Below are positions 8,488-17,840 of a stretch of DNA of 64,000 nt, piece by piece (positions within the stretch are counted from its first letter, which is position 1; each line of letters starts with the position of its first letter). Source of the DNA: Lewinellaceae bacterium (GTDB lineage: Bacteria > Bacteroidota > Bacteroidia > Chitinophagales > Saprospiraceae); contig JACJYE010000004.1 in NCBI GenBank assembly GCA_020636255.1, positions 62,001 to 126,000 of the forward strand, given 5' to 3'. The notes beneath the pieces were generated by a model. That model searched no databases. It had not been told where the DNA came from and saw only the letters and a list, made by a program, of their open reading frames with translations. The position numbers and the translations under genes are program-made.

Positions 8488-9354
8488 ATGCTGCCGGAGG
8501 CTGTGCGTACGGCTTGTTCGGAGCTTCTGGGCTCGGCTATTCTGGGTAGTGCTGCCGTTGGTGGCGGAGATATCAACGAAGCGATGCTTCTGGAGACGGC
8601 GCAAGGCCCTGTTTTCCTGAAAATGAATGCCGGGCCACAAGCGCAGGCCATGTTTGCTGCCGAAACCAGGGGCCTTGCCCTGCTGGCGCAATCCGGGGCG
8701 GCAAAGGTACCGCATGTGCTGGGCAGCGGAACGACAGGCAGATACGCCTTCCTGCTGCTGGAATACCTGCCCCAGGGGCACCGCAGCCGCCGTTTCTGGG
8801 AACAATTCGGGGCGGCGGTAGCTGCGCTGCACCGCAACCCGGCACAAATGTTCGGTTTGGATACCGACAACTTCATCGGCAGCTTGCCTCAGCGCAACCG
8901 CCAGCACGATACCTGGCCCGCTTTTTATACCGAAGAGCGGCTGGAACCCCAGGCCCGCCTCGCCGCCGATAAAGGCCTACTCTGGGATGGGGCCGGGCGT
9001 TCGTTCGGGGCTCTGTACCGAAATATCGCGAATATCTGCCCTGAAGAGCCTCCTTCGCTTATCCACGGCGATCTCTGGAGCGGGAATTTCCTCACCGGCC
9101 CCAATGGTGAACCCGTGCTGATCGACCCGGCCGTTAGTTACGCCCACAGGGAAATGGACCTCGCCATGGCCCGCCTTTTTGGGGGCTTTGCTTCGGATTT
9201 TTACCACGCATACGAGGAAAGCGCGCCTACGGCGCCGGGCTTAGAGGAACGGATACCCCTCTACCAGCTGTACTACCTGCTGGTGCACCTCAACCTCTTC
9301 GGGGCTGGTTACAGACAGCCCGTACGCGATATTGTCAGGGCTTTTTTTGCCTAG
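8488..9354 (+). CDS. Fructosamine kinase family protein
   Basis: A 288-residue protein with an aminoglycoside-phosphotransferase-like fold. Visible elements are a glycine-rich N-terminal loop (VGGGDINEA), the lysine of VFLKMN, the catalytic loop HGDLWSGNF and the metal-binding DPAVSYAHREMDLAM. The family phosphorylates ketoamine adducts on proteins or small molecules and is thought to repair glycation. It begins two bases after the LytTR stop, so it is probably cotranscribed with the two-component pair. The true substrate is unknown. Confidence 0.9.
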   Translation: MLPEAVRTACSELLGSAILGSAAVGGGDINEAMLLETAQGPVFLKMNAGPQAQAMFAAETRGLALLAQSGAAKVPHVLGSGTTGRYAFLLLEYLPQGHRSRRFWEQFGAAVAALHRNPAQMFGLDTDNFIGSLPQRNRQHDTWPAFYTEERLEPQARLAADKGLLWDGAGRSFGALYRNIANICPEEPPSLIHGDLWSGNFLTGPNGEPVLIDPAVSYAHREMDLAMARLFGGFASDFYHAYEESAPTAPGLEERIPLYQLYYLLVHLNLFGAGYRQPVRDIVRAFFA

Positions 9355-9358
9355 GGGT

Positions 9359-10465
9359 TTACTTGCCCGCGGGGCTTTCTCCGGCCGGTATGACACCCTG
9401 AGGCCGCAACTGGCCAGGTTGTTGCAATAATGGAGAATCCAGGTAAGGCCCCGTTTTCATGAGGATCTGCTCTGCTTCGAGGAAAAATGTTTCCAGATAG
9501 TCCTGGCATGCCCGCCGTGCATCAGCGCTTAACGGTTTGAATGCCCAAACCCGTTCGAGCAGGCGCTCTTTTTTGGCATATACCAGGCGAAGGGTTTCTT
9601 CCAGGGTAGCACGGCTTGCAGGTTTGCCTAAAAACACGCGCTGTTTGACGGACAACTGCCCGTAGTCGGCGCTGGGCAAGGCATAAGGCGCATCGACAAA
9701 ACCCGAAAAATCGAAATCATAAGGCACCGGGATCAGTTTGCCACCGTTCTTCTGGCTGACGGCCTTGATATTCCTGGCCATCTGGATGCTCCAATCGGTG
9801 TTGCCGATCATATACTGGAATACCGACATGAGGTTCTCAGAGCTGGCCTCTAGCAAAGAATCGGGCGGGTTAACGCAGTCTTCGCATTCAGTCCCGCCAA
9901 GGCGGTGCGCCATCTCGTCCGTATCTTCGATGATAAAGCCATAACGCCGGGCCTTATTCATCTCTCCGTTGACATCGATGTAGGTAACCCTCGCAAGCTG
10001 AACCCTGTAGCTTTGGCCGGTGAGTTCCCGGTACAATTCATAGGCCAGATATTCTTTCAGCAAAAGTTCCTGGCCCTCTTCTTTGTCATCGAGGCAATGC
10101 GTCACCAGTTTCAGTTTGTCGTATTTTGGGTAAAAGCCCAGCTGTTGGAGCTCGCTTTTGGAAAAGTTCAGGGAAAGCGGCGGAAAGTCGCAGATGCGGC
10201 GGCGGTATTTCCCTCTTTGTTCAAGTTTGATGCTAAAGGATTGTTCGTGCCCTTCGCTGTCCTCGAAGGTAAAACGGGCGGGGACGGGTTCATCCAGGCG
10301 GCGGTTCTCGACAAGCTCCATCATGGCCGCTTCGATCTCCACGTCTACAGCTAGCCCTTCCTGCAGTAATTCGTCAAAAATGCTATGCCTTTCCTGGGAG
10401 GCTACGCTGCCGGCCAGAAAGGCCAGCGCAATGGTCAGGAAAAATATAGTCTTGGGCATGTTCAT
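9359..10465 (-). CDS. Secreted protein with distant CotH-kinase resemblance
   Basis: About 368 residues with a cleavable signal peptide (MPKTIFFLTIALAFLAGSVAS). The body resembles CotH-type secreted atypical kinases: a strand ending KLEQRGKYRRR, then LKLVTHC, EYLAYELYREL, and a putative active loop GNTDWSIQMARNIK followed by PVPYDFDFSG. CotH proteins have a comparable D...N and D-D arrangement, but the match is by eye and weak. Starts at 10465 (MNMPK) and 10459 (MPK) are both possible. It converges with the fructosamine-kinase gene. If the assignment is wrong, it is an uncharacterised Bacteroidota secreted protein. Confidence 0.55.
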   Translation of the reverse strand: MNMPKTIFFLTIALAFLAGSVASQERHSIFDELLQEGLAVDVEIEAAMMELVENRRLDEPVPARFTFEDSEGHEQSFSIKLEQRGKYRRRICDFPPLSLNFSKSELQQLGFYPKYDKLKLVTHCLDDKEEGQELLLKEYLAYELYRELTGQSYRVQLARVTYIDVNGEMNKARRYGFIIEDTDEMAHRLGGTECEDCVNPPDSLLEASSENLMSVFQYMIGNTDWSIQMARNIKAVSQKNGGKLIPVPYDFDFSGFVDAPYALPSADYGQLSVKQRVFLGKPASRATLEETLRLVYAKKERLLERVWAFKPLSADARRACQDYLETFFLEAEQILMKTGPYLDSPLLQQPGQLRPQGVIPAGESPAGK

Positions 10466-10501
10466 GGTTTTGCGTAAAAAACATTCAACTGATTTCCAGT
10501 G

Positions 10502-10509
10502 CAAAACTA
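10502..10509 (-). promoter_or_regulatory. Possible -7 box TAGTTTTG for the CotH-like gene
   Basis: Minus-strand TAGTTTTG fits TAnnTTTG and lies 36 bases before the start at 10465. No well-placed -33 TTG was found. Confidence 0.38.
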
Positions 10510-10544
10510 CGCCAATACCAAATAATATTCCAGTGCCTTGGTGT

Positions 10545-10552
10545 TATTTTTG
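10545..10552 (+). promoter_or_regulatory. Possible -7 box TATTTTTG for the alkaline phosphatase gene
   Basis: TATTTTTGC matches TAnnTTTG on the plus strand, 116 bases upstream of the ATG at 10669. The flanking DNA is AT-rich. The -33 element is not evident. Confidence 0.35.
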
Positions 10553-10668
10553 CATTAAATGAAATAATATTTTGAACAAAGTTTTTTAGAATAAATTTAT
10601 TTCCAAGAACCTGGAAAATACGTAATATCACGCCTGTTTTGGAAAGCGGCTACAAAATCCGAGCTTAC

Positions 10669-11811
10669 ATGCCTATTCGCACCATTTGGAGTGCACTATC
10701 CATATTTTTCCTACTTGGAACAACGGGATGCAAAGTGCAGAAAGAGCCTGCCCATTCGCCCTATGCCAACTCCAGCGGGCAAGCAAAGAACGTCATTCTG
10801 CTGATCGGCGACGGGATGGGGCTGGCGCAAATATCTGCGGCGCTATATTCCAACAACAATAAGCTGGCCCTGGAACAGTTCACATCCATAGGGTTGCACA
10901 AATCTTCTTCTGCCAGCGACCTGATCACCGACTCTGCCGCAGGGGCTACTGCTTTTGCCTGTGGGATAAAGACGTACAATGGGGCCATTGGTGTAACTTC
11001 AGATACCCTTCCCTGTTATACTATTCTGGAAGAAGCAGAAAGCCGGGGTTATGCCACGGGGATGATCGCCACTTCCACGATCGTGCACGCCACTCCGGCA
11101 GCATTTATCGCCCACCAGCCCATTCGCATTTTTTATGAAGAGATCGCCGAAGATTTCCTGAAAACGGATATTGACCTCTTCATCGGTGGAGGGAAGCGCT
11201 ATTTCGACCGCAGGGAAAAGGACAACCGCGACCTGTACGCCGAGCTCAAGGGAAAGGGGTATTTCGTCAGTGATTATTCCGTGGAAGAGCTATCCGATGT
11301 CATGCTTACCTCAAAACGCAATTTCGCTTATTTCACTGCCGATAAACACCCGCTTCCGGCTATGGCCGGCCGCGACTATCTGCCACTGGCCACGAAGATG
11401 GCCTGCTCGTTCCTGTCGAAACGAAGCGAACATGGTTTTTTCCTCATGGTGGAAGGCTCACAGATCGACTGGTGCGGGCATGCGAACGACGGGCAGCTGG
11501 CCATTGGAGAAACCATCGATTTCGACAAGGCTATAGCTGCTGCTCTGAGCTTTGCCAAAAGGGATGGCCAGACGCTGGTGATCGTAACTGCCGACCACGA
11601 ATCCGGCGGGATGGCGCTCAACCCCGGTTCCGAAATGAACAAGATCAACGCCAGGTTCACGACCAACGGGCATACGGGCGCCATGGTCCCGGTATTCGCC
11701 TATGGCCCTTCAGAGAGCCTCTTTACCGGGATATATGAGAACACGGAGATCTACTATAAAATAAGGCAGGCTATGGGCTTCAGCACGGAAGCCCCCTCCC
11801 CCGCCCCATGA
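10669..11811 (+). CDS. Alkaline phosphatase, lipoprotein
   Basis: A 380-residue phosphomonoesterase. The N terminus is a lipoprotein signal with lipobox TTGC (C21). Metal and active-site motifs are LIGDGMG (D48), the nucleophile motif ITDSAAGATAFACG (S89), a conserved VHATPAAFIAHQ, a late TADHESGG and a terminal NGHTG. It hydrolyses phosphate esters in the periplasm or at the cell surface. An in-frame TTG at 10639 exists, but the ATG at 10669 gives the clean signal peptide. The stop overlaps an ATG (ATGA) that could start the next gene. Confidence 0.93.
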   Translation: MPIRTIWSALSIFFLLGTTGCKVQKEPAHSPYANSSGQAKNVILLIGDGMGLAQISAALYSNNNKLALEQFTSIGLHKSSSASDLITDSAAGATAFACGIKTYNGAIGVTSDTLPCYTILEEAESRGYATGMIATSTIVHATPAAFIAHQPIRIFYEEIAEDFLKTDIDLFIGGGKRYFDRREKDNRDLYAELKGKGYFVSDYSVEELSDVMLTSKRNFAYFTADKHPLPAMAGRDYLPLATKMACSFLSKRSEHGFFLMVEGSQIDWCGHANDGQLAIGETIDFDKAIAAALSFAKRDGQTLVIVTADHESGGMALNPGSEMNKINARFTTNGHTGAMVPVFAYGPSESLFTGIYENTEIYYKIRQAMGFSTEAPSPAP

Positions 11812-11852
11812 ACCTTTATCTACACTCAATCGTTGTTCAACAAAAACCACCC

Positions 11853-13004
11853 ATGACAGTAGACACCATGCACAACCTCAACCTGGTCAAAGAAAGCGCC
11901 AGAGATTTTGCAGAACAATACATCCGCCCTCATGTGATGGAATGGGATGAAAAGCAGCATTTCCCCGTGAACCTGTTCCATCGTATGGGCGAACAGGGTT
12001 TTCTGGGCGTCCTGGTGCCTGAAAAGTACCACGGCTCGGGCCTGGGGTATCAGGAATACATCACTGTCATTGAAGAAATAGCAAAGGTATGCGGCGGCAT
12101 AGGGCTTTCCCTTGCAGCTCACAACTCTTTGTGTACCAATCACATCCTTCTTTTCGGCAACGAAGAGCAAAAGCAAAAATACTTACCCCTCCTGGCCACC
12201 GGCAAATGGATCGGCGCCTGGGGCCTGACCGAGCCAAATACCGGCAGCGATGCAGGGCGTATGAAAACGACAGCCGTAAAGGATGGGGATCATTACGTGC
12301 TGAACGGCGCTAAAAATTTTATCACGCACGGGCTGTCGGGTAAAGTGGCCGTGGTCGTAGCCCGCACCGGTGAATTGCTCGACAGCCGCGGTATGGCCGC
12401 TTTTATTATTGAAAAAGGGACGCCCGGTTTCGAGGCCGGCAAAAAGGAAAATAAGCTGGGCATGCGCGCTTCGGAAACCACTGAGCTCATTTTTAACGAC
12501 TGCCGGGTCCATAAGAGCCAGATGCTCGGCCAGGACGGCGAAGGTTTCATCCAGGCCATGCAGGTCCTCGACGGAGGCCGTATCTCCATCGCAGCACTCT
12601 CGCTCGGCATTGCAAAAGGGGCATACGAAGCAGCAGTGAAGTACGCCCAGGAACGCCACCAGTTCGGCAAGCCTATAGCCTCGTTCCAGGCTATAAGCTT
12701 CAAACTTGCCGACATGGCCACCAAGATACAAGCCGCCGAACTCCTCACGCGGCAGGCCGGGCTGATGAAGAACAATGGGCAAAAAACGACAAAAATATCG
12801 GCGATGGCCAAATATTACGCCTCGGAAGCAGCTGTAGAGATCGCCAACGACGCTGTCCAGGTCTTCGGTGGCTACGGCTACGTCAAAGACTACCCCGTAG
12901 AGAAATACTACCGCGACGCTAAGTTATGCACCATAGGAGAAGGGACTTCTGAAATACAGAAGCTCGTAATCTCCAGAGAGATCCTGAACGCTACCCAGGG
13001 TTAG
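11853..13004 (+). CDS. Acyl-CoA dehydrogenase
   Basis: A flavoenzyme of about 383 residues that makes the first alpha-beta double bond in acyl-CoA oxidation. FAD/substrate motifs are seen in WGLTEPNTGSDAG, FVTHG-like NFITHGLSG and RHQFGKPIASFQ, and the catalytic glutamate in TIGEGTSEIQ near the C terminus, as in short/branched-chain members. Three starts are possible (11808 overlapping the phosphatase stop, 11853, 11868); 11853 gives the usual family length. No electron-transfer flavoprotein genes are adjacent. Confidence 0.94.
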   Translation: MTVDTMHNLNLVKESARDFAEQYIRPHVMEWDEKQHFPVNLFHRMGEQGFLGVLVPEKYHGSGLGYQEYITVIEEIAKVCGGIGLSLAAHNSLCTNHILLFGNEEQKQKYLPLLATGKWIGAWGLTEPNTGSDAGRMKTTAVKDGDHYVLNGAKNFITHGLSGKVAVVVARTGELLDSRGMAAFIIEKGTPGFEAGKKENKLGMRASETTELIFNDCRVHKSQMLGQDGEGFIQAMQVLDGGRISIAALSLGIAKGAYEAAVKYAQERHQFGKPIASFQAISFKLADMATKIQAAELLTRQAGLMKNNGQKTTKISAMAKYYASEAAVEIANDAVQVFGGYGYVKDYPVEKYYRDAKLCTIGEGTSEIQKLVISREILNATQG

Positions 13005-13011
13005 AGCGGGG

Positions 13012-13521
13012 CTACCTGCCGCCGTTCTGGCTATCCTCCCCTTCTCCGGACAAACTGGACTGGTTGGCATCGAAAAAAAGCTGTACGGCCGCTATGCGCC
13101 ACTGTGAGCCCTTCCGTTCCAGCACCCTGAACTCATGGGTTATCGTACCGTTATTATTCTGCTCGAACGAGACCCATGCGCCGTCACCGTAGATGCGGTA
13201 GAAATAGTTGTATTTCTTGACATCCGGGTCGTAGGGTATCGCCTCCGGGCTTTCTTTGAAGAAGCTCTTTACCTGTGCTTCCCAGGCATCCCATCCGTAA
13301 TACTGGGTCACGCCACTATTGGACGCTGCCGACCATACGACATACGGCTCGTGTACCCATTGTTTTTTCCAGTTCTTAAAGTCTCGTGCCCAAAAATACC
13401 TCGATTCCTGTTCGATGGTATTAACGATGGCGGTTTCTACGGTTGAGGGCTTCGCTTTCTGAGCAAAAACGACAGCTGCAGAGCAAAGCAACAAGGCGGT
13501 TAAGATGGCGGGCTTCAGCAT
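13012..13521 (-). CDS. Secreted SnoaL/NTF2-like protein
   Basis: A 169-residue protein with a clear signal peptide (cleavage near VFAQ). The remainder has the size and alternating pattern of the NTF2/SnoaL fold: an N-terminal helix with FWARDFKNWKKQW, a middle W-rich part and C-terminal strands GAWVSFEQNNNG and RVLERKGSQWRIAAVQLFF. Such domains serve as small-ligand pockets or orphan enzymes, and the ligand is unknown. It converges with the acyl-CoA dehydrogenase gene seven bases away. Confidence 0.65.
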   Translation of the reverse strand: MLKPAILTALLLCSAAVVFAQKAKPSTVETAIVNTIEQESRYFWARDFKNWKKQWVHEPYVVWSAASNSGVTQYYGWDAWEAQVKSFFKESPEAIPYDPDVKKYNYFYRIYGDGAWVSFEQNNNGTITHEFRVLERKGSQWRIAAVQLFFDANQSSLSGEGEDSQNGGR

Positions 13522-13603
13522 CTGGTAATCGGTTTTATTGTTTACAATGCGTACGCTAGAGGAAATTTAAGCAAATTGAATGATAAAGTCCAGTAGCCCC
13601 GGC

Positions 13604-14347
13604 TCAGATCGGGAACTCTGTTTTTGCCAAATGCCCCAGCGGAAGGATAAGGGCTTGCGGGGTGAAGCGGAAGATGATAAAACGAGCCATATTGAACCAC
13701 TGCTCCACGTGGTCAAGGACCACGCTGTCGGAAGAAGCGACCGGGCCCTGTACTTTTTTAAGCCTGGAATCCGGGTTGTCGGGTAATTCAACTTCCCAGT
13801 GCCAGCCTTCCCGGGCCGCATGATCCAGCAGGGCCTCGCGCAGCCGCCCGCTGTTGGACACAGGCCGGTCGAGGTACCAAACGGCCTTATCGGCCTCGAG
13901 CAACTGTAGTGCCTGCCCTGTGAGCCGGATCGCCCCCTCCGTTTCCATTACGCGCCGGTAGGAGCCGTGAATGCTGGCCATATCGCGCAGGCAGTCGTCC
14001 ACGCCTTCCAGGATAAACCCGTTGGAAAGTGCGCTTTCTACGGTAATGAGCAGGTTGAACCCGTCGATGTGCAGCGTATTGCCCCGCATGCCCGCTTCGC
14101 CCAGCAGGTGTGCCTGCCGGCGGGAAGCAGATTGCCGGGAGCATGCCGAACGCCTGACGCCAAGGCGCTGCCGGTCGCGCAGGCGGTAGCGGTCGCCTAC
14201 GAGCTTCAGGGAAGAACGCTCAGAGTACCCCCTCGATAATAACCAGGAAAGGTCCTTCACCGCCTGCTGCATTTTCGGTAGCTGGCTGGGCCCGAATAAG
14301 AAAGCATCGGATGGATGCTGGCCTCTGTGTTGGCGGTTATCTGGCAT
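13604..14347 (-). CDS. DUF434 family protein
   Basis: A 247-residue cytoplasmic protein matching the DUF434 family pattern also seen in archaea. N-terminal part: AVKDLSWLLSRGYSERSSLKLVGDRYRL; centre: HIDGFNLLITVESAL; C-terminal part: WYLDRPVSNSGRLRE and VASSDSVVLD. The conserved acidic and serine positions (IDGFN, DRPVSNSG, SSDSVV) resemble a PIN/NYN-like nuclease layout, which is an inference. No known function. It diverges from the second LytS gene with a 109-bp gap. Confidence 0.8.
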   Translation of the reverse strand: MPDNRQHRGQHPSDAFLFGPSQLPKMQQAVKDLSWLLSRGYSERSSLKLVGDRYRLRDRQRLGVRRSACSRQSASRRQAHLLGEAGMRGNTLHIDGFNLLITVESALSNGFILEGVDDCLRDMASIHGSYRRVMETEGAIRLTGQALQLLEADKAVWYLDRPVSNSGRLREALLDHAAREGWHWEVELPDNPDSRLKKVQGPVASSDSVVLDHVEQWFNMARFIIFRFTPQALILPLGHLAKTEFPI

Positions 14348-14456
14348 GCATTAAATATAAACGGCTTTTGGGTATTGGTACAACCAAATGGCCACATTTC
14401 TCGGCATCTGCCCCAAAGGCTTCACAGATTTGCCGGTTTTTTAATTATTTTGAGGC

Positions 14457-15569
14457 ATGAGTTTACGCAAGCTGCCCATCCCGTACATCTATGTGATCCT
14501 GGCGAGCCTGGCCCTCGGCAGCCTGGTCGGGCTACGCAATTACCTGTACATGATGTATTACAATGAGCAGGACAAATTTAGCTGGGACAGGGGCTGGTTC
14601 ATTTATGTCGTCAACTATCTCACATGGGCACTACTGTTCCCCCTGGTACACCTGGCCGTCAGCCGTATCCAGTCGCGCCCTGCCCAGTCTAACCTGATGC
14701 TGGTATCCAGGATCATCGGCACCGGGATATTGCTGTCGCTACTGCACGAACTGATCTCCAACATGCTCTTTTTCCCAACCCTGCATCTCCTGGGAACGAG
14801 GGAGATGACCATAGAGACCGTACGCCACATGGTGGGCGTATTGCCGGCGGCCGTCATTACACGCCTGATAGAGTTCGGCATTATTTACGCTATCCTGACC
14901 GCCATCGAGCTGCGCCGGAAGTATCGGACCAAACAACTAGAACTGGTGCAACTGGAAGGGCAGTTATCCAGCGCACAACTGAACGCCCTGAGGCTGCAGC
15001 TGCAGCCCCACTTCCTGTTCAATACGCTGAACACCATCTCATCGCTAATGGAGTTCGACAAAAAAGGCGCCCAGAAGATCGTTTCCCAGCTGGGCAACCT
15101 GCTCAGGGCCCTGCTCGACCAGGACCAGCGCAACCTGGTACCCCTGCGCGAAGAGCTGGAATTCATAAAAAGCTACCTCAACATCGAGCAGGTCCGCTTT
15201 CAGGACCGCCTACGCATCGATTACCATATCGACGGCAGTATTCTGGATGCGCTCGCCCCGAGCCTGATCCTGCAGCCTCTGGTGGAAAACGCCATCAAAC
15301 ACGGCTTTTCCAACCGCACTGATGAAGGGCATATCACCACTTCCTGCCAGAAAGATGGCGAACACCATATCTGCCTGTGCGTTCGCGATGACGGTAAAGG
15401 GAACCCACGCAGTGAAGAAGCGCTGCTCAAATCGGGGATAGGCCTCAAAAACATCAAAGACCGCCTGCAACTGATCTACCAGGACGATTACCAGTTTCAG
15501 GTCCGGACAGCCGCCGGCGAGGGCTTCGAAGCGATTATCCGCATCCCGTACCAAAGACAGCAGGCATGA
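14457..15569 (+). CDS. LytS/YehU-type sensor histidine kinase (second pair)
   Basis: A 370-residue kinase with four predicted membrane helices in residues 8-150, a coiled linker (about 155-180), phospho-acceptor H185 in QPHFLFNTLNTISSL and an ATPase domain (LILQPLVENAIKHG, DDGKGNP, GIGLKNIKDRL). It differs enough from the kinase at 6672 to be a separate system rather than a recent duplicate. Its stop overlaps the regulator start by four bases (ATGA), so the two are translationally coupled. Confidence 0.9.
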   Translation: MSLRKLPIPYIYVILASLALGSLVGLRNYLYMMYYNEQDKFSWDRGWFIYVVNYLTWALLFPLVHLAVSRIQSRPAQSNLMLVSRIIGTGILLSLLHELISNMLFFPTLHLLGTREMTIETVRHMVGVLPAAVITRLIEFGIIYAILTAIELRRKYRTKQLELVQLEGQLSSAQLNALRLQLQPHFLFNTLNTISSLMEFDKKGAQKIVSQLGNLLRALLDQDQRNLVPLREELEFIKSYLNIEQVRFQDRLRIDYHIDGSILDALAPSLILQPLVENAIKHGFSNRTDEGHITTSCQKDGEHHICLCVRDDGKGNPRSEEALLKSGIGLKNIKDRLQLIYQDDYQFQVRTAAGEGFEAIIRIPYQRQQA

Positions 15570-16360
15570 AAAAGATCCGAACGCTGGTCGTCGACGACGA
15601 GCCCCTCGCCAGGGCCAGGATCGTCAAGCTTTTGGAGCAATACGATTTCATCAGCCTGGCCGGCGAATGCAAGAACGGCAGCGAAGCCCTGCGCGCCATT
15701 GCCGACTACAAGCCCGACCTCGTATTCCTGGACATACAGATGCCAGATTTCAGTGGCTTTGACCTGCTCGAACACAAAGAGTTGCACCCTCTGCCCTTTA
15801 TTATTTTCGTAACGGCTTATGGCCAGTACGCCCTGAAAGCTTTCGATGTGCATGCCGTTGATTATCTGCTCAAACCCTACGACGACGAGCGCTTCGCCAG
15901 GGCCCTCAACCACGCACGGCAGCAGATCAGCCGGCAGGAGGACGCCCTGCTGCACCAGAAAATGGCCAGGATGTTTAACACACACCAGCAGGAACAGGAA
16001 GAGAGGCTCGAACATTTTGAAGTGCGGGAAAAAGGAAGAGTACAGCTGGTAAGCATTCTCGATATCCATTTTATCGAGGCCGAAGGCAACTACCTGAAGC
16101 TTCATACCAGCCAGAAATACCATCTTGTCCGGCAGACCATGCAGGCCATTGAAGAACAACTCGACCCCGGGCTTTTCCTGCGCATCCACCGCTCTGTTTC
16201 ACTGAACCTCAACTTTATCCGCGAAGTGGCCTACCTGGGCAATAACCAATACGCTTTTACCATGAAAGGAGGCCAGCGGCTGATCTCGAGCCGTAGCTAC
16301 AGGGATGCCATTCACGGATATCTCGACAATGAGCAATTGAGAAAGCGGCTCGACTTCTGA
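15566..16360 (+). CDS. LytTR-family response regulator (second pair)
   Basis: A 264-residue receiver plus LytTR DNA-binding protein. Receiver: acidic pair D10-D11, phospho-acceptor D56 in FLDIQMP, LLKP lysine. A charged linker of about 25 residues (QEDALLHQKMARMFNTHQQ) joins it to the LytTR domain (FIEAEGNYLKLHT, LRIHRSVSLNLNFI). It overlaps the kinase gene by four bases. It could act on the DUF2911-TPR gene 138 bases downstream, but no site was identified. Confidence 0.93.
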   Translation: MKKIRTLVVDDEPLARARIVKLLEQYDFISLAGECKNGSEALRAIADYKPDLVFLDIQMPDFSGFDLLEHKELHPLPFIIFVTAYGQYALKAFDVHAVDYLLKPYDDERFARALNHARQQISRQEDALLHQKMARMFNTHQQEQEERLEHFEVREKGRVQLVSILDIHFIEAEGNYLKLHTSQKYHLVRQTMQAIEEQLDPGLFLRIHRSVSLNLNFIREVAYLGNNQYAFTMKGGQRLISSRSYRDAIHGYLDNEQLRKRLDF

Positions 16361-16497
16361 TCCTTTCGCATTTCGGCGTTTTTCCCAACCATTTATCACA
16401 AAATCCACGATTGGCCACAATAATATTGCCAGGCCTGGAAAAGGATAGTAGCTTTAAAGTATTGAAATCACCCACTGTTTCTTTTAACCCGACTGTT

Positions 16498-17796
16498 ATG
16501 TTTACCAAACTTCAACACCTCATTGTGTGGGCAATGGCAATGGCGTTGCCATTGCCCGCCGCCTTCGGGCAAACCCAACTTACCACCACTCCCAACGCCA
16601 GCCCTCAGGCAACGGTTTCGCAGACAATAGGGCTGGCCGAAGTGGCCATTACTTACCACCGCCCGGCCGTCAAAGGCAGGGAAGTGTGGGGCAAACTCGT
16701 CCCGTACAATACCGTGTGGCGCGCAGGCGCCAATGAGAACACGGTGATCCGGTTCACCGATAATGTAAAGGTCGAAGGGCAGCCGCTGGCCGCCGGCACC
16801 TACGGGCTGCACATGATACCGACGGAAGGAAAATGGACGATCATTTTTTCGAACAACAGCACGTCGTGGGGCAGCTTTTCTTACCAGGAATCCGAAGATG
16901 CGCTTCGGGTTGAGGCCAGCCCCCGCGAAAGCGGAAATTTTCAGGAATCCCTATCCTATGAATTCGTATCTCTGGGCCCGGACGGTGCTGTCTGCCAGCT
17001 GGAATGGGCCGATAAGGCCATACCATTCCGCATCGAAACCGATGTACACGCGGCCGTGCTGGCCAGCTTGCGGCAGCAACTCAGAGATAAGGCAGGCTGG
17101 AGCTGGCAGGGCTGGCACGAAGCCGCTGCTTACTGCCTGCAGAATAACGTCAGCCTCGAAGAAGGGCTGGCCTGGGCTACGCGCTCGGTATTCATGTCGC
17201 CTAACCCTCAGAACATGTCAGCCAAAGCCATGCTGGCCGCTAAGCTAAAAGGGCAGGGCGATGCAGAACAGGAAACGAAGATAGCATTGAAAACGCTGGG
17301 CGAAGACCTCAAGGCCAATACCTGCACCTGGAAAGAATACAATGCCGCAGCTCAGTTCGCCATGAACAAAGGGCAATTGGAGCAGGCTATGGCCTGGTCA
17401 GAAAAAGCGGTGGATATGAGCGCCAACATGACCTCTATGATGGCCCGCGCCAAGGTGCTGGAAAAAGCAGGCGACACCAAAGCCGCAGCCAAGGTAAAAC
17501 AAGACGCGGTCGCCAGGGGCACCAATGCGGAATTGAACAACTACGGCTACCAGCTGCTGTTCAGTGGCAAAACGGCTGAGGCGCTGGAGATCTTTGAGGC
17601 CAATACAGAAAAATACCCGGAAGACCCCAATGTATGGGATAGCCTGGGCGAGGGGTATGTCAACGCCGGCAATAAGGAAAAAGCGGTGAAAGCTCTGAAA
17701 AAGGCTCTTTCCCTTAACCCACCCGACAACGTACGCGCCAATTCGCTGAAATTGCTCAGCCAGCTCGGCGTAGAATACGACAGCCCAAAGCCCTGA
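16498..17796 (+). CDS. DUF2911 and TPR domain exported protein
   Basis: A 432-residue protein with a signal peptide ending ALPLPAAFGQ. A DUF2911 domain (about 30-175) shows the typical YHRPAVKGREVWG and AGTYGLHMIPT. A helical C-terminal half (about 200-425) contains tetratricopeptide repeats such as NVWDSLGEGYVNAGNKEKAVKALKKAL. The domain pairing is common in Bacteroidota, but its function is unknown; it probably acts in the periplasm. The frame is open from 16411, but only the ATG at 16498 gives a signal peptide. A strong terminator follows. Confidence 0.85.
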   Translation: MFTKLQHLIVWAMAMALPLPAAFGQTQLTTTPNASPQATVSQTIGLAEVAITYHRPAVKGREVWGKLVPYNTVWRAGANENTVIRFTDNVKVEGQPLAAGTYGLHMIPTEGKWTIIFSNNSTSWGSFSYQESEDALRVEASPRESGNFQESLSYEFVSLGPDGAVCQLEWADKAIPFRIETDVHAAVLASLRQQLRDKAGWSWQGWHEAAAYCLQNNVSLEEGLAWATRSVFMSPNPQNMSAKAMLAAKLKGQGDAEQETKIALKTLGEDLKANTCTWKEYNAAAQFAMNKGQLEQAMAWSEKAVDMSANMTSMMARAKVLEKAGDTKAAAKVKQDAVARGTNAELNNYGYQLLFSGKTAEALEIFEANTEKYPEDPNVWDSLGEGYVNAGNKEKAVKALKKALSLNPPDNVRANSLKLLSQLGVEYDSPKP

Positions 17797-17840
17797 CCAA
17801 ACAGAGAGACACCCGATTGAAAAATGATGATGTGGCACAT

